The notes under the pieces are model-generated. The model was given only the letters and a program-made list of their open reading frames with translations, was not told the DNA's origin and searched no databases. From positions 154,501-218,500 of the forward strand of contig JAAOOA010000455.1 in assembly GCA_012861695.1 (NCBI GenBank): a stretch of 64,000 nucleotides of DNA, given 5' to 3'. Position numbers and translations under genes: made by a program. The DNA is from Trematomus loennbergii. Lineage: Eukaryota; Chordata; Actinopteri; Perciformes; Nototheniidae. The first letter of the stretch is position 1. The number at the start of each line of letters is the position of its first letter. This document shows positions 43,726 through 54,855 of the stretch, in pieces.

Positions 43726-43961
43726 AGGGAAGAGGAAGAGTGGTGTTCCTGTGGAGCAGCAGCTGTCCAGCTGTGCTCTGTGTCAGGACGTCCTGAAGGA
43801 TCCAGTCTCTACCAGCTGTGGACACTGGTTCTGCAGACAGTGCATCACCTCATACTGGGAGCAGAGACCTCCATCAGGAGACCCCTCCTGTCCCCAGTGT
43901 GGAGAAAGATCCAGAACCAGAGCTGGCCTGCAGACAGCCAGTCAGACCAGCTCTGTACGAG
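43726..43961 (+). CDS. NLR-C RING-finger exon
   Basis: A 236-bp exon with acceptor tctccacag and donor tacgag/gtaaga. It encodes a C3HC4 RING: CALC, then C of VSTSCGHWFC, RQC and CPQC, preceded by SGVPVEQQLS. RING fingers bind zinc and recruit E2 enzymes, and several fish NLR-C groups carry one ahead of FISNA, suggesting ubiquitin-linked signalling. The frame is intact and the splice phases match the preceding repeat exon (phase 2) and the NACHT exon (phase 1). All seven cysteines and the histidine are present. Confidence 0.88.
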
Positions 43962-44129
43962 GTAAGAGGCCGAACACATGCAGCGTCTTATTCTTCTTCC
44001 TGGTTCATTTGTTTTTTTTATTAGGTATTCTGTTGTAGAACATAAACATTACAATGTTTATTAAACATTAGTTTTATTGTTAGATTCTCAAAAGCATTTC
44101 CTGATTCTCTCCTGTTTCTTCTCTGTCAG

Positions 44130-45943
44130 CAGATAGTGGTCTGCAGGAGGTTTTAGATGAACATAGGCTCAGTCTGAAGAGGAGATGTGAACGTGTGACT
44201 GAAGGAACTGATCAAAGTGAAACCCTCCTCAACAGGATCTTCACTGAGCTCTACATCACACAAGGCCAGAGTGAAGAGGTTAGTACCCAACATGAGGTGA
44301 GGCAGCTGGAGACAGCTTCCAAGAAAGAGACCCTCCATGAAACTCCAATCAAGTGCCAGGACATCTTTAAAGCCTCACCTGACCAACAGACTCTCATCAG
44401 AGCGGTCCTGACCAACGGAGTCGCTGGAGTTGGAAAAACCTTCTCAGTGCAGAAGTTCACTCTGGACTGGGCCGAGGGTTTGGAAAACCAAGATGTCAGT
44501 CTGGTGATCCCGCTCTCCTTCAGGGAGCTGAACCTGATCAAAGGTGAGCAGTACAGTCTTCTCAGGCTGCTCCATGTTTTCCATCCAACCTTACAGAAGG
44601 TCACAGCAGAGCAGCTGGCTGTCTGCAAAGTGCTGCTCATCTTTGACGGCCTGGATGAAAGCAGACTTTCTCTGGACTTCAGAAACAATGAGGTTGTGTC
44701 TGATGTCTCTCAGCAGTCCTCAGTCAACGTGCTGCTGACAAACCTCATCAGGGGGAAGCTGCTTCCCTCGGCTCTCGTCTGGATAACTTCCAGACCTGCA
44801 GCGGCCAATCAGATCCCTCCTGAGTGTGTGGACAGGGTAACAGAAGTACGAGGCTTCACTGACGCCCAGAAGGAGGAGTACTTCAGGAGGAGATCGAGTG
44901 ATGAAGACCTGTCCAGCAGAATCATCTCTCACATCAAGAGCTCCAGGAGCCTCCACATCATGTGTCTGATCCCAGTCTTCTGCTGGATCACTGCTGCAGT
45001 TCTGGACCACATGTTGACTACAGACCAGAGAGGAGAGCTGCCCCAGACCCTCACTGACATGTACTCACACTTCCTGCTGGTCCAGACCAAGAGGAAGAAG
45101 CAGAAGTATGAAGAGGGACATGAGACGAGTCCACAGCAGCTGACGGAGGCTGACAGGAGAGTTCTTCTGAAGCTGGGGAGGCTGGCGTTTGAACATCTGG
45201 AGAAAGGAACATCATGTTCTACCAAAAGACCTGCAGCGCTGTGGTCTTGGTGTCACCGAGGCCTTGGTGCACTCAGGAGTTTGTACAGAGATCTTCAAAA
45301 GAGAGAGAGTGATCTTCAAGAAAACAGTCTACTGCTTTGTTCATCTGAGCATTCAGGAGTTTCTGGCTGCAGTCTACATGTTGCACTGTTACACCAACAG
45401 GAACACAAAGGTACTGAAGGACTTCCTGAAGAAAGACTGGCCCTATAAGAACAGTAAAATCAGTTCTCAGGAGTACCCATCCCTGGATGTCTTTCTAAAA
45501 GGAGCCATGGAGAAATCCCTCAGAAGTAGAAATGGCCACCTGGACCTGTTTGTCCGCTTTCTCCACGGCCTCTCTCTGGAGTCCAACCAGAGACTGTTAG
45601 GAGGCCTGCTGGGTCGCTCAGACACCAGTCCAGAAGTCATCCAGAGAGCCATCAGCAACCTGAAGGAGATGAGAAGTGATGAAAGCTCTCCTGAAAGGAG
45701 CATCAACATCTTCCACTGTCTGACAGAGATGAAGGACCACTCAGTGCATCAGGAGATCACAGAGTTCCTGAAGTCAGGGAACAGATCAAAGAAGGAACTC
45801 TCTGAGATCCACTGCTCTGCTCTGGCCTACATGCTGCAGATGTCAGAGGAGGTTCTGGATGAGTTGGACCTGAGTCAGTACAACACATCAGAGGAGGGGA
45901 AACAGAGACTGATTCCAGCTGTGAGGAACTGCAGGAAGGCCAA
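44130..45943 (+). pseudogene. NLR-C FISNA-NACHT exon, double frameshift
   Basis: A 1814-bp exon (acceptor ctctgtcag, donor gccaa/gtaagt). The first ~75 codons are the fish-specific FISNA domain (GLQEVLDEHRLSLKRRCERV to KCQDIFK). NACHT then shows Walker A GVAGVGKT (about 44416), Walker B LLIFDGLDESR (about 44637), the sensor segment VWITSRPAAA and the winged-helix region [14 protein letters not shown]. The latter is in another frame: single A bases appear to be missing in agaaaggaac (about 45208) and in accaaaagac (about 45226), net -2, after which the frame is open to the donor. As read, the protein stops at 45446. Function would be NTP-driven oligomerisation. Both lesions are in A runs, so sequencing error is possible. 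Confidence 0.88.
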
Positions 45944-46388
45944 GTAAGTCCAGATGTGATTCACTTTATAAACTAATGTGGATCAGGAGTTTAATTATTC
46001 AAATAAACACGATAACATTTCTGCTGTTTAAATACTGAGAGGCGACATGTCAAACACATGAAGGACTTTAGAGGTTCCTCAGCATGTGATCACACCACAC
46101 AGCAGGACTTACAGTTATCAGTTATTATTACTTTCTAGTAGTTTCTTTATCATTAAAACACACGATTTGATCACAATGTGTTAGAGTTTAAAATCAGATC
46201 TATATAATCTCCCACCAATAACAGAGTTATGTCTTAATGCTCATATAGTGAGAACATCTGATGGTTTCAGTTTAAAATATTGAAACTTTATTGGTTTGTT
46301 AACTGTGTTTGTGTGCGCAGTACATTTCCAGATGCTCAGAGAAGACAAAACATCCATCATTCACATCTAAATATTAATTAACATTTAA
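45944..46388 (+). other. Intron after the NACHT exon
   Basis: AT-rich, no coding signal before the MITE at 46389. The intron continues after it (46768-47012), also without recognised features. Confidence 0.65.
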
Positions 46389-46767
46389 AGGTGGGGTAGG
46401 TAAGTTTGAGAAACCGGCTCGAGATACACTTGTTGTTATATTCCATGGAATGCTCTTAACATCCCGATAGCAATGAATATCTGAAGTGCTTTGACAAAAA
46501 ATCCATAAATAAATATCATCTGTGGAAGCGTAGTACTGTAAAAAGCACGACCAATCATCTGAGCCGGCCCGGCTAAAATAACTGGATGGCCTACCTGCCT
46601 GTCAGCCTTCCATCTGTGCACAAACTTATCCGTGCCCTCATTGGTCATGTGCGCGTTCGTGTGTGTTGGAGGAGGGGCTCTGTAAGGAAGTGGCAGATTT
46701 TTCCGGTTGTGTATTTTCAAATTCTCACGCACTCGAGCCGGTTTCTCCAAAATTACCTACCCCACCT
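46389..46767. mobile_element. TTAA-type MITE, ggtggggtaggtaa ends
   Basis: Inverted ends aggtggggtaggtaa / ttacctaccccacct flanked by ttaa (46385-46388, 46768-46771). A second inverted pair (gagaaaccggctcgag / ctcgagccggtttctc) lies just inside. No ORF. Confidence 0.88.
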
Positions 46768-47012
46768 TTAAATATGTACATCTCTCATATTGTCAAGTGA
46801 TTTATTTCATTTCTGTTTCTTTGGTAACAGTCAGTGACAGCAGGAGCGCAGACATGTGATCAGATCACACTGACAACACATTACACTCTATTATTATATA
46901 TTATTATATAAAATGGAAAAACAGCAAATCTCAATCAGAATATGTCAAAATATACTTCAGGTTAATATGTTTCCTCTTTTTAACACATGTTGTAATATAT
47001 GTGTTATTATAG

Positions 47013-47182
47013 ACTGACTGGCTGTGGACTCTCAGAGACTCTCTGTGAAGTCGTGGCCTCAGCTCTGAAGTCTGACTCCTCCCATCTGAGAGATCTGGAC
47101 CTGAGTCAACCCTCTGAAGGATTCAGGAGTGGAGCTGCTGAGCTCTGGACTAAAGAGTCCAAACTGCAGACTGGACTCTCAG
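47013..47182 (+). pseudogene. First LRR exon after NACHT, frameshifted
   Basis: Acceptor ttattatag, donor ctctcag/gtcagt. It starts [20 protein letters not shown], the usual first LRR after the NACHT exon in this family, and HLRDLDLS, then loses frame: two bases appear to be missing after gagtcaa and two in ctggactctc relative to the sister exons. At 170 bp the exon is not a multiple of three, so the downstream frame is lost. Confidence 0.78.
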
Positions 47183-47482
47183 GTCAGTTCACTGACTGAA
47201 CTTCATCTGTTGTATTTATGATTTTCTGAATTTGAACAAATACATTTAAATTATTTGTTCCACTTTTGCTAATGACTGCATATTGATCAGAGTAACAAGA
47301 GAAGGTGAATGTGTGAGGGAGAGTGTTTGAGCTTCCACAGACTCACTCTGTGCTCCATGAGTCAGTGGAGATGCTGTCAGTACTGATGAGCTGTGAGGGA
47401 GATGAAGGAGTTGATAAACATCTGATCAAAGTTAAAGTTCCAGATTATCAGTGGATTGTTTCTGCATCATCTCTGACATTAA

Positions 47483-48444
47483 AGGGGACCTATCATGCAG
47501 AATGCACTTTCTGATGTCTTCTCTACATCACCATGTGTCCCCGGTGTGTCCCCGGTGTGTCCCGTGTGTCCCGGTGTGTCCCCGGTGTGTCCCCGGTGTG
47601 TCCCCGGTGTGTCCCCGGTGTGTCAGGAGACTCACAAAGTGTCAGGAAATAAACCCCTCTCTCTTTTCCTCCGTACCCACATCTCTAAAAACGGGGGAAC
47701 AAGGAGCTGATCCAGATTTGCTGCGTCATGACGACATTACTAAAATGTGGGCGGGCTTTACACCCACGGGCCAATCAGAAACGTTGCTGTCAGAAACAAT
47801 GAGATGTGTTCTGGAAGTAATATGGTCTGTGTTCACATTAGCATGCCAACACTCAGAGCTAACCTGTACTGGAGAGAGCATGTGTGAAGAAGCAGGAAAT
47901 CAAAAGGTTCAAGGTTCTTTATTTTGTCAAACGAACATAGCTACAGTGAAGTTATGCCGTTATAAATCTTAGGTCACAGGTTTCTCCAACAGTGCAACAC
48001 AATAACACAGATACACAGAAAAATATAGTGCAAGAAAATAATAAATATAAATACAAAAAGAAAAATAGTTTAAAATAGTGCAATAAGAGTCTATATGCAG
48101 GAACTCACCTTGTGGTAAACCTGAGAGAGAGAAAGAGTTTGAGCTCCATACTGTTTCAGAGAGAATCCTTGATGTGGTTTGGAACATGATGGCGTTTAAT
48201 CACGGCAGCATTTAGCTGAATCTGCCGGGTAATTCTGATCAGGCATTAGCTCCCCCTCCAATTTTTTCAAGCTAAGGACCCGAACCTGCTCTTCTCTAAC
48301 AGCTGGAACAGAGGGATATGAGGGATTTCTAAAATGCAGGATCTGTTTGGTATTTGGAGCAAAACACATCATAGAGATGTTTTTATATATTGTTATATAT
48401 CTGAGACCCAGAATATATGCCTAAAGATAGCAGATAGGAGACCT
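47483..48444. mobile_element. TTAA-type MITE with 11-bp minisatellite
   Basis: The left end aggggacctatcatgc follows ttaa (47479-47482). The right end ataggagacct precedes ttga, a decayed ttaa. It has a gtgtgtccccg 11-bp minisatellite at 47535-47625. A second copy of the element with more units is at 49577. Interrupted by a non-LTR 3' end at 47907-48100. Confidence 0.82.
47907..48100 (-). mobile_element. Non-LTR retrotransposon 3' end inside the MITE
   Basis: A 194-bp insertion, absent from the sister MITE (caaaag/gaactcacc near 50065). On the minus strand it ends gacaaaataaagaaccttga, resembling the tail at 3958-3990. No clear target duplication. Confidence 0.7.
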
Positions 48445-48541
48445 TTGAAACCCTGTTTAACTCTGAACAGATTATTAAACCTGGAGTTATTTCAAACAGG
48501 AACATTGTTTTCTAAACTTACATCATGTTTTCTTTATTCAG

Positions 48542-48709
48542 ACTGAGGAGCTGCAGTTTGTCAGAGATCAGCTGTTCTGCTCTGGCCTCAGCTCTGAAGT
48601 CCAACATCCATCTGAGAGATCTGGACCTGGGTCTCAACACTCTGAAGGATTCAGGAGTGGAGCTGAGAGATCTTCTGGAGAGTCCAGACTGCCGACTGGA
48701 GACTCTCAG
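48542..48709 (+). CDS. LRR exon, intact
   Basis: 168 bp, acceptor tttattcag, donor ctctcag/gtcagt, open in the family frame with [37 protein letters not shown] and [13 protein letters not shown] (an RI-type LRR pair). It is the only LRR exon of this gene without an indel. Its right-hand intron is shared with 386-779. Confidence 0.85.
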
Positions 48710-49104
48710 GTCAGTTCACTGACTCTCTGTTACTGCTGGAGATCTCATGTTTCATTAGATATTCATCCTGATTCTTCTACATCATTAACTTACATCCATT
48801 CAGTTGTAAATGTTCTTTTATTCATATTTTCATTTGTAGCTACTAAAGTAAGAACTGCAGACTTAGATGTTGTCTGATTCTTGAAGGAACTGGAATAGAT
48901 GTTAGTTGTAAAAAGTAAATCTATGTTTTTAATATTTAGTAAACAATAACGTCTGAATAAAGTTCATCTGAAGTAATATTAGTTTTACATTAATAAAGTT
49001 TACTTTCTGAAGAAGACATGTTGTTTTTGTTCCCATTCATTTAAATGTTGAGTAACATCTGATTATAAACTGATTTGTATCCTCATCATGTTTTCTTTAT
49101 TCAG

Positions 49105-49274
49105 ACTGAGGCGCTGCAGTTTGTCAGAGATCAGCTGTTCTGCTCTGATCTCAGCTCTGAAGTCCAACATCCATCTGAGAGATCTGGACCTGAGTGAGAA
49201 CGATCTGAAGGATTCAGGAGTGAGCTGCTGATCTCTGGACTAAAGAGTCCAAACTGCAGACTGGAGACTCTCAG
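49105..49274 (+). pseudogene. LRR exon, frameshifted
   Basis: 170 bp. In frame through [16 protein letters not shown], then ggagtgagctgctgatctct loses a G relative to sister exons and meets TGA. Splice sites are intact. The 3' half resembles the 47013 exon (AAACTGCAGACTGG block), so this exon begins the second LRR-MITE-LRR tandem unit. Confidence 0.78.
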
Positions 49275-49576
49275 GTCAGTTCACTGACTGAACTTCATCT
49301 GTTTGTATTTATGATTTTCTGAATTTGAACAAATACATTTAAATGATTTGTTCCACTTTTGCTAATGACTGCATATTGATCAGAGTAACAGAGAGAAGGT
49401 GAATGTGTGAGGGAGAGTGTTTGAGCTTCCACAGACTCACTCTGTGCTCCATGAGTCAGTGGAGATGCTGTCAGTACTGATGAGCTGTGAGGGAGATGAA
49501 GGAGTTGATAAACATCTGATCAAAGTTAAAGTTCCAGATTATCAGTGAATTGTTTCTGCATCATCTCTGACATTAA

Positions 49577-50412
49577 AGGGGACCTATCATGCAGAATGCA
49601 CTTTCTGATGTCTTCTCTACATCACCATGTGTCCCCGGTGTGTCCCCGGTGTGTCCCGGTGTGTCCCCGGTGTGTCCCCGGTGTTTCCCCGGTGTGTCCC
49701 CGGTGTGTCCCCGGTGTGTCCCCGGTGTTCCCCGGTGTGTCCCCGGTGTGTCCCCGGTGTGTCCCCGGTGTGTCCCCGGTGTGTCAGGAGACTCTCAAAG
49801 TGTCAGGAAATAAACCCCTCTCTCTTTTCCTCCGTACCCACATCTCTAAAAACGGGGGAACAACGGAGCTGATCCAGATTTGCTGCGTCATGACGACATT
49901 ACTAAAATGTGGGCGGGCTTTACACCCACGGGCCAATCAGAAACGTTGCTGTCAGAAACAATGAGACGTGTTCTGGAAGTAATATGGTCTGTGTTTACAT
50001 TAGCATGCTAACACTCAGAGCTAACCTGTACTGGAGAGAGTATGTGTGAAGAAGCAGGAAATCAAAAGGAACTCACCTTGTGGTAAACCTGAGAGAGAGA
50101 AAGAGTTTGAGCTCCATGCTGTTTCAGAGAGAATCCTTGATGCAGTTTGGAACATGATGGAGTTTAATCACGGCAGCATTTAGCTGAATCTGCTGGGTAA
50201 TTCTGATCAGGCATTAGCTCCCCCTCCTCTTCTTTGAAGCTAAGGACCCGAACCTGCTCTTCTCTAACAGCTGGAACAGAGGGATATGAGGGATTTCTAA
50301 AATGCAGGATCTGTTTGGTATTTGGAGCAAAACACATCATAGAGATGTTTTTATATATTGTTATATATCTGAGACCCAGAATATATGCCTAAAGATAGCA
50401 GATAGGAGACCT
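49577..50412. mobile_element. TTAA-type MITE, second copy with longer 11-bp minisatellite
   Basis: Same ends as 47483-48444 (ttaa 49573-49576). The gtgtgtccccg array (49627-49785) is about twice as long, and the non-LTR insertion is absent. It lies in the equivalent intron, showing that a ~2-kb block of LRR exon, MITE and LRR exon was tandemly duplicated. Confidence 0.85.
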
Positions 50413-50509
50413 TTGAAACCCTGTTTAACTCTGAACAGATTATTAAACCTGGAGTTATTTCAAACAGGAACATTGTTTTCTAAACTTACATCATGTTTTC
50501 TTTATTCAG

Positions 50510-50678
50510 ACTGAGGGCTGCAGTTGTCAGAGATCAGCTGTTCTGCTCTGATCTCAGCTCTGAAGTCCAACATCCATCTGAGAGATCTGGACCTGAGTCT
50601 CAACGATCTGAAGGATTCAGGAGTGGAGCTGCTGAGAGATCTTCTGGAGAGTCCAGACTGCAGACTGCAGACTCTCAG
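50510..50678 (+). pseudogene. LRR exon, frameshifted (equivalent of 218-385)
   Basis: 169 bp with intact splice sites. Near the start, ctgagggctgcagttgtcag lacks bases found in the intact sister exon (ctgaggagctgcagtttgtc), shifting the frame. The rest of the LRR coding is well conserved in another frame. Confidence 0.78.
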
Positions 50679-51067
50679 GTCAGTTCACTGACTCTCTGTT
50701 ACTGCTGGAGATCTCATGTTTCATTAGATATTCATCCTGATTCTTCTACATCATTAACTTCATCCATTCAGTTGTAAATTCTTTTATTCATATTTTCATT
50801 TGTAGCTACTAAAGTAAGAACTGCAGACTTAGATGTTGTCTGATTCTTGAAGGAACTGGAATAGATGTTAGTTGTAAAAAGTAAATCTATGTTTTTAATA
50901 TTTAGTAAACAATAACGTCTGAATAAAGTTCATCTGAAGTAATATTAGTTTTACATTAATAAAGTTTACTTTCTGAAGAAGACATGTTGTTGTTCCCATT
51001 CATTTAAATGTTGAGTAACATCTGATTATAAACTGATTTGTATCCTCATCATGTTTTCTTTATTCAG

Positions 51068-51236
51068 ACTGGAGTACTGCAGTTTGTCAGAGATCAGCTG
51101 TTCTGCTCTGGCCTCAGCTCTGAAGTCCAACATCCATCTGAGAGATCTGGACCTGAGAGCAACGATCTGAAGGATCAGGAGTGGAGCTGCTGAGAGATCT
51201 TCTGGAGAGTCCAGACTGCAGACTGGAGACCCTCAG
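51068..51236 (+). pseudogene. LRR exon, frameshifted (equivalent of 780-950)
   Basis: 169 bp, intact splice sites. Two short deletions are visible relative to sister exons: cctgagagcaacgatctg (after DLDL) and aaggatcaggag (one T missing). The intact equivalent is in copy A. Confidence 0.78.
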
Positions 51237-51479
51237 GTCAGTAAGGGGTCTCTGCTGGTTCAGCAGTATTGTATGAACCACAGGGAGGTGTTTCTCTCAC
51301 TGGGGAAACAGATCAGTGATGTTACCCACTGACTGCAGGCTCTCTCATTCTTCCATCAACTATAGAAGGCCAGCTGAACATGCAAAGCCACACTTTAGTA
51401 ATCACTCTCTAACAGACGGGGTTTTACAGAAGAGTGGGAAAGGTGGTCTGTTCTTATGGGATGTTTTTAGTTTCTAGAC

Positions 51480-52025
51480 CAGGGGTGTCCAAACTGCGGC
51501 CCGGGGGCCAAATGCGGCCCTCTGAATCCGCCTCAGCAAATTCTGAAAGTATAATGAAATATGACCCACTAATGAAACTTGTGCTTGTCTTATATTGTAC
51601 TTCTTAAATATATATGTACACATATATTACTCAGTAGTATTCATGTGTTCATAATCCCACTTTTTAAATAAATTCAGTCATTAAAGCTGAAAACATGTTC
51701 TAACAAATCTAACTTGATAAGAAAAAAGCCCAATAACTTATTTTTATAACAAGCGTGAAATAGACCCTTCATATTTCCTGTGATTATAATCAATCTGAAG
51801 ATCCTGCTTTAAGGAATGAGCTGCTGACAGAATAAAGTGAACCCTCTGGAGAGCTGGGAGCTGTTGTTTCTTAAAGCATCTTCAAGTAACAAGCATCCTT
51901 TACCTTCATCTGAGGTTTCTGACTTATAACTGAACTCATGAGGCAACATACCTCTAGAGAGCGGCCCAGACCTTTATATATCTTTCTGTATGTGGCCCTC
52001 GGGGAAAAGAGTTTGGACCCCCCTG
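51480..52025. mobile_element. hAT-like MITE with gcggcc-rich ends (copy B)
   Basis: Same insertion as 7889-8434, with the ttctagac duplication (51472-51479, 52026-52033). Ancestral to the duplication. Confidence 0.9.
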
Positions 52026-52204
52026 TTCTAGACCAATGACTGGTTACTTCCTGTCATGCAGCTGAGAGCTGTGGCAGGCAGTCGTAGTGTTTGCAGAGAA
52101 GATGATGGGATGTAAAGCATGAGATCAGGACTCTGAAGCTGACTCAAAGAACTAACACTTATTTAAACTGGATCTAAACTGTTGGATTGTGTTCATCTCT
52201 ACAG

Positions 52205-52248
52205 GATCAGAGGAGGAGAGACGATCAGAGCCACGATCCAGAAGACCT
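52205..52248 (+). CDS. Small penultimate NLR exon (copy B)
   Basis: 44 bp between ctctacag and cct/gtgagt, reading RIRGGETIRATIQKT in the family phase. Equivalent to 8617-8663 (3 bp longer there). Residues at the start differ, the rest is identical. Confidence 0.6.
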
Positions 52249-52411
52249 GTGAGTACTGAAACCATATCCTCCATTCATCAAGATACTAAACTCTTGAATG
52301 GAGCATGACCTCAGAGGAAAACAACACTCTTCTTTCTCTCTTCATCATTCTGGCTGTTTCTCTGTGTTTTATCATCATCATCATTCTCTCTCTCTCTCCT
52401 TCTCCTCTCAG

Positions 52412-52425
52412 GTGACAGGAAGTGA
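52412..52425 (+). CDS. Terminal NLR coding exon with stop (copy B)
   Basis: After ctcctctcag the frame reads C-D-R-K and TGA at 52423-52425, as in copy A. The spliceable unit extends to 52439 (cagaaag/gtgaga), and a further exon may start at 52531 (gttccag), which would be 3' untranslated. Confidence 0.45.
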
Positions 52426-52742
52426 AGACACACAGAAAGGTGAGAGGTCGTACCAAGTGAACTTTATTTATTGAGGTTTCAACACTTAATTAAAATGTAG
52501 TTATTGCTCAGTGTGTTTCTGGTGTTCCAGACAAATCTGCAAGCTCAGGTTTTATTTGTTCTCAGTTTATTCATCACGGGGCGAGTTTGAGACGTCCAGA
52601 GGAGCGTGGAGGCATTTTGGAGAATACAGAAGAAGACTGCAGCTGATGAGAGACTTCCTGTTAGCTCTCCTCAATATGAAATGAACAAAAACAATCCATT
52701 GTACTTAAAGCTTTTCTTAAAGATGTGTTGCACATACACCTG

Positions 52743-53112
52743 CTGCTACCTACCACCACCTCCCACCCATCCCGGCACCAAAGAGGAGACCCCATCGACC
52801 CCAGATACCCCAACTCACTCTTCTTCAGGTTAGCTTGGAGCCCCGCCTTTACCTGCCCCAACATCTCACTTTGAACGATGTAGTCATCCGGATATCTGCA
52901 TACTGAGAGTGGGACGCAGGACCCGGTCAATGAGCTGCTGGAAGGGGGTCCACTGGACTGGAGGGGCTCTTGGATCTGGTGATGCCTTGCTCTTTCTGAA
53001 AGGGGAGGACAAAGGAGGTGCAAAGCAGCTAAAGACTTAGTAAAGGGTTGTGGGTCGTGTGCATAGGCTAATGCAATGTGTCTGGCAGAGGGGACCTTAA
53101 GATGGTCCAACA
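52743..53112 (-). pseudogene. BEL/Pao Pol-Gag remnants (copy B)
   Basis: Minus-strand pieces equal to 9295-9550 and 10740-10840, joined near 53012 by a deletion that removed the protease region and both copy-A MITEs. No intact domain remains. Confidence 0.55.
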
Positions 53113-53114
53113 TG

Positions 53115-54140
53115 TGTTTAAGGCCTATTGTAGTTTATGGGTGTCACTGTTTAAAGAGAGGGGACAGTTGTCTTCACTCACAGGCTGTACCCCCGACTCA
53201 ATGGAAAAGTACTAGAGCCCCAAAATGTGTTCAGGCCATACCATAGGAGATATGTCTGGATGTCCAGTCCTGCACACCAGAGGTCATGACCTTTCCCCAC
53301 AGGGTATAAAGGAGGTGTCTTTGGGTTTTCTTTGTGTTCCTATGTGCAGCATAAAAGCACTGGCTGAGAGGGAGAAAGCTCCAGAGCGGGGTCTCTCCTT
53401 GGTAGGTTCTCTCAACTTGGTAAGATCTCTCAGATTGATTTGGTGAATTGTTGAATGAAAGCTTGAATGTGTTAGATACCACTGACCATTTATGAGGAGA
53501 TTCCTCTGGATTCTGTCGGGTTAGACTTTTAATGTTTCAACTGAAGAGGGCAGTTGAAGTTAGAATTTAGTGTAAGAAATGTAAAACGAATTGGTTTTAT
53601 ATTAAAGTACCACAGCATGATATGTTTTGTATGATTGTCATATTGTAACGAGAGAAGGTAAAAACCTGTTTAAGTGTGGACCATTTTCTTCAAATAAAAT
53701 CATCCCACCTTTTTGGATTGGGAGAACTTAAAATAAATCTGCGCTCCTCTCCTGCTTAAAGGTAAGATTGCACCACTGCCACACTCACACTTAGGTAAGG
53801 CCACACCTCATTACAGATACCAGAATCCTTCTGGATCGCTTAAACAGATTTAGCGTGTCGTCTGAACTGAAACAGCAGTTAATTGAACCTGGTTCTTCAG
53901 GAGTTAATAGAGGTGACACCTTGCTGACCTCGATGGATCTGAGCCGAGCAGTAAACTTAGAATCAATAGCTTCTGTAGGTCAATTAGTAGGTCTGAGTAT
54001 TGCCGGAATAAATGAACAGGCCTCCCGACTCCAACAATAGTCATGGGGGTGTTCCTTGCTGAAGTTGGGAAAGGAGGGTCCCTCAACCTGAGAGTTGTGG
54101 GACAGTAGCTTTAGCATGTTAGCATTGTGAGCTAATAACT
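53115..54140. repeat. LTR-like repeat (copy B, longest)
   Basis: Contains ggtataaagg (about 53305), cataaaagc and a long AT-rich 3' part. The segment 53440-54030 is found inverted at 63205-63800. Boundaries and superfamily are undetermined. Confidence 0.55.
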
Positions 54141-54495
54141 TCCACATTGGCTTATTGGTAATGAGACGCTTGCTATTACAGTATGAATTCCTGTCACATG
54201 TTAATTGGAATAATGAGTCTGTCAGTGCCTCCATGTGCATCCTTGCTCTGAATAAAAACAGGACACATTCTGCTTTAAACACTTTCTACTTTCCTCCCAC
54301 TGCCGCTGCCAACAGAGGGCGATACAGACGTGATCTTCTCCTTGTTCCCTCGCTCTCTCGCCCCTTCGAAAGTCATTTAATTGGAACCTCCCCAGCTCTT
54401 GTAGCTTCTCTGTTTTTAAGGTCCTTGTGTTTATGATTGCTGTGAAATGAAATGATGCCTCTCAGTGGAGTGGGATCGAGACACAGCGTTAATGA

Positions 54496-54496
<1 letters not shown>

Positions 54497-54565
<69 letters not shown>

Positions 54566-54569
54566 CACA
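54497..54569. repeat. (CA)n microsatellite, LTR-free equivalent
   Basis: Same locus as 11988-12988 without the LTR. Confidence 0.95.
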
Positions 54570-54855
54570 GGCAAACTGCAGCCTCTTCACATTTACAGAT
54601 GTCAGAGTTCTCCAATTGATGTAGGTGTTCCTAGAAGTGGTTATTATGAAAATACACAGGAATCTATCAGAGTATAAACCTGGTTTGTAGCCATGCTAAT
54701 AGTCTGTCTACTACTAAGAACCACATTTAAATAACTCAACACCTATTGGATGGATTGCATTGCATTTGATTCATTAGTCATCTCCTCTAGCCCCTTCATT
54801 AAGGACATGCTAGTGCTAATTAGCTGTGTTAGCATGCTGAACTCGTATGTTAAAC

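Larger units (their letters stand above)
24256..52425 (+). pseudogene. NLR-C family gene (peptide repeats, RING, FISNA-NACHT, LRR), disrupted
   Basis: Ordered exons: start codon and first N-terminal peptide repeat (24256), further peptide repeats (24527, 30784, 31766, 33234), RING (43726), FISNA-NACHT (44130), LRR exons (47013, 48542, 49105, 50510, 51068) and short terminal exons (52205, 52412). Splice phases agree between peptide repeats, RING and NACHT (all phase 2 or phase 1 matched). This is the architecture of the fish-expanded NLR-C group, cytosolic sensors whose NACHT ATPase drives oligomerisation. Breaks: the third repeat exon lacks its donor, the NACHT exon has two 1-nt deletions within about 20 bp, and four of five LRR exons have lengths not divisible by three. 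Either a recent pseudogene or uncorrected assembly indels. The splice signals and the rest of the reading frames look well preserved. Confidence 0.8.

Noticed and set aside
44720..45010. Minus-strand ORFs across the NACHT exon
   Set aside because: Shadows of the + strand NACHT coding sequence, which has Walker motifs and splice sites.
49545..49964. ORFs with VCPRCVPGVSP repeats (also 47451-47972)
   Set aside because: Products of the 11-bp gtgtgtccccg minisatellite inside a MITE, not zinc-binding proteins.
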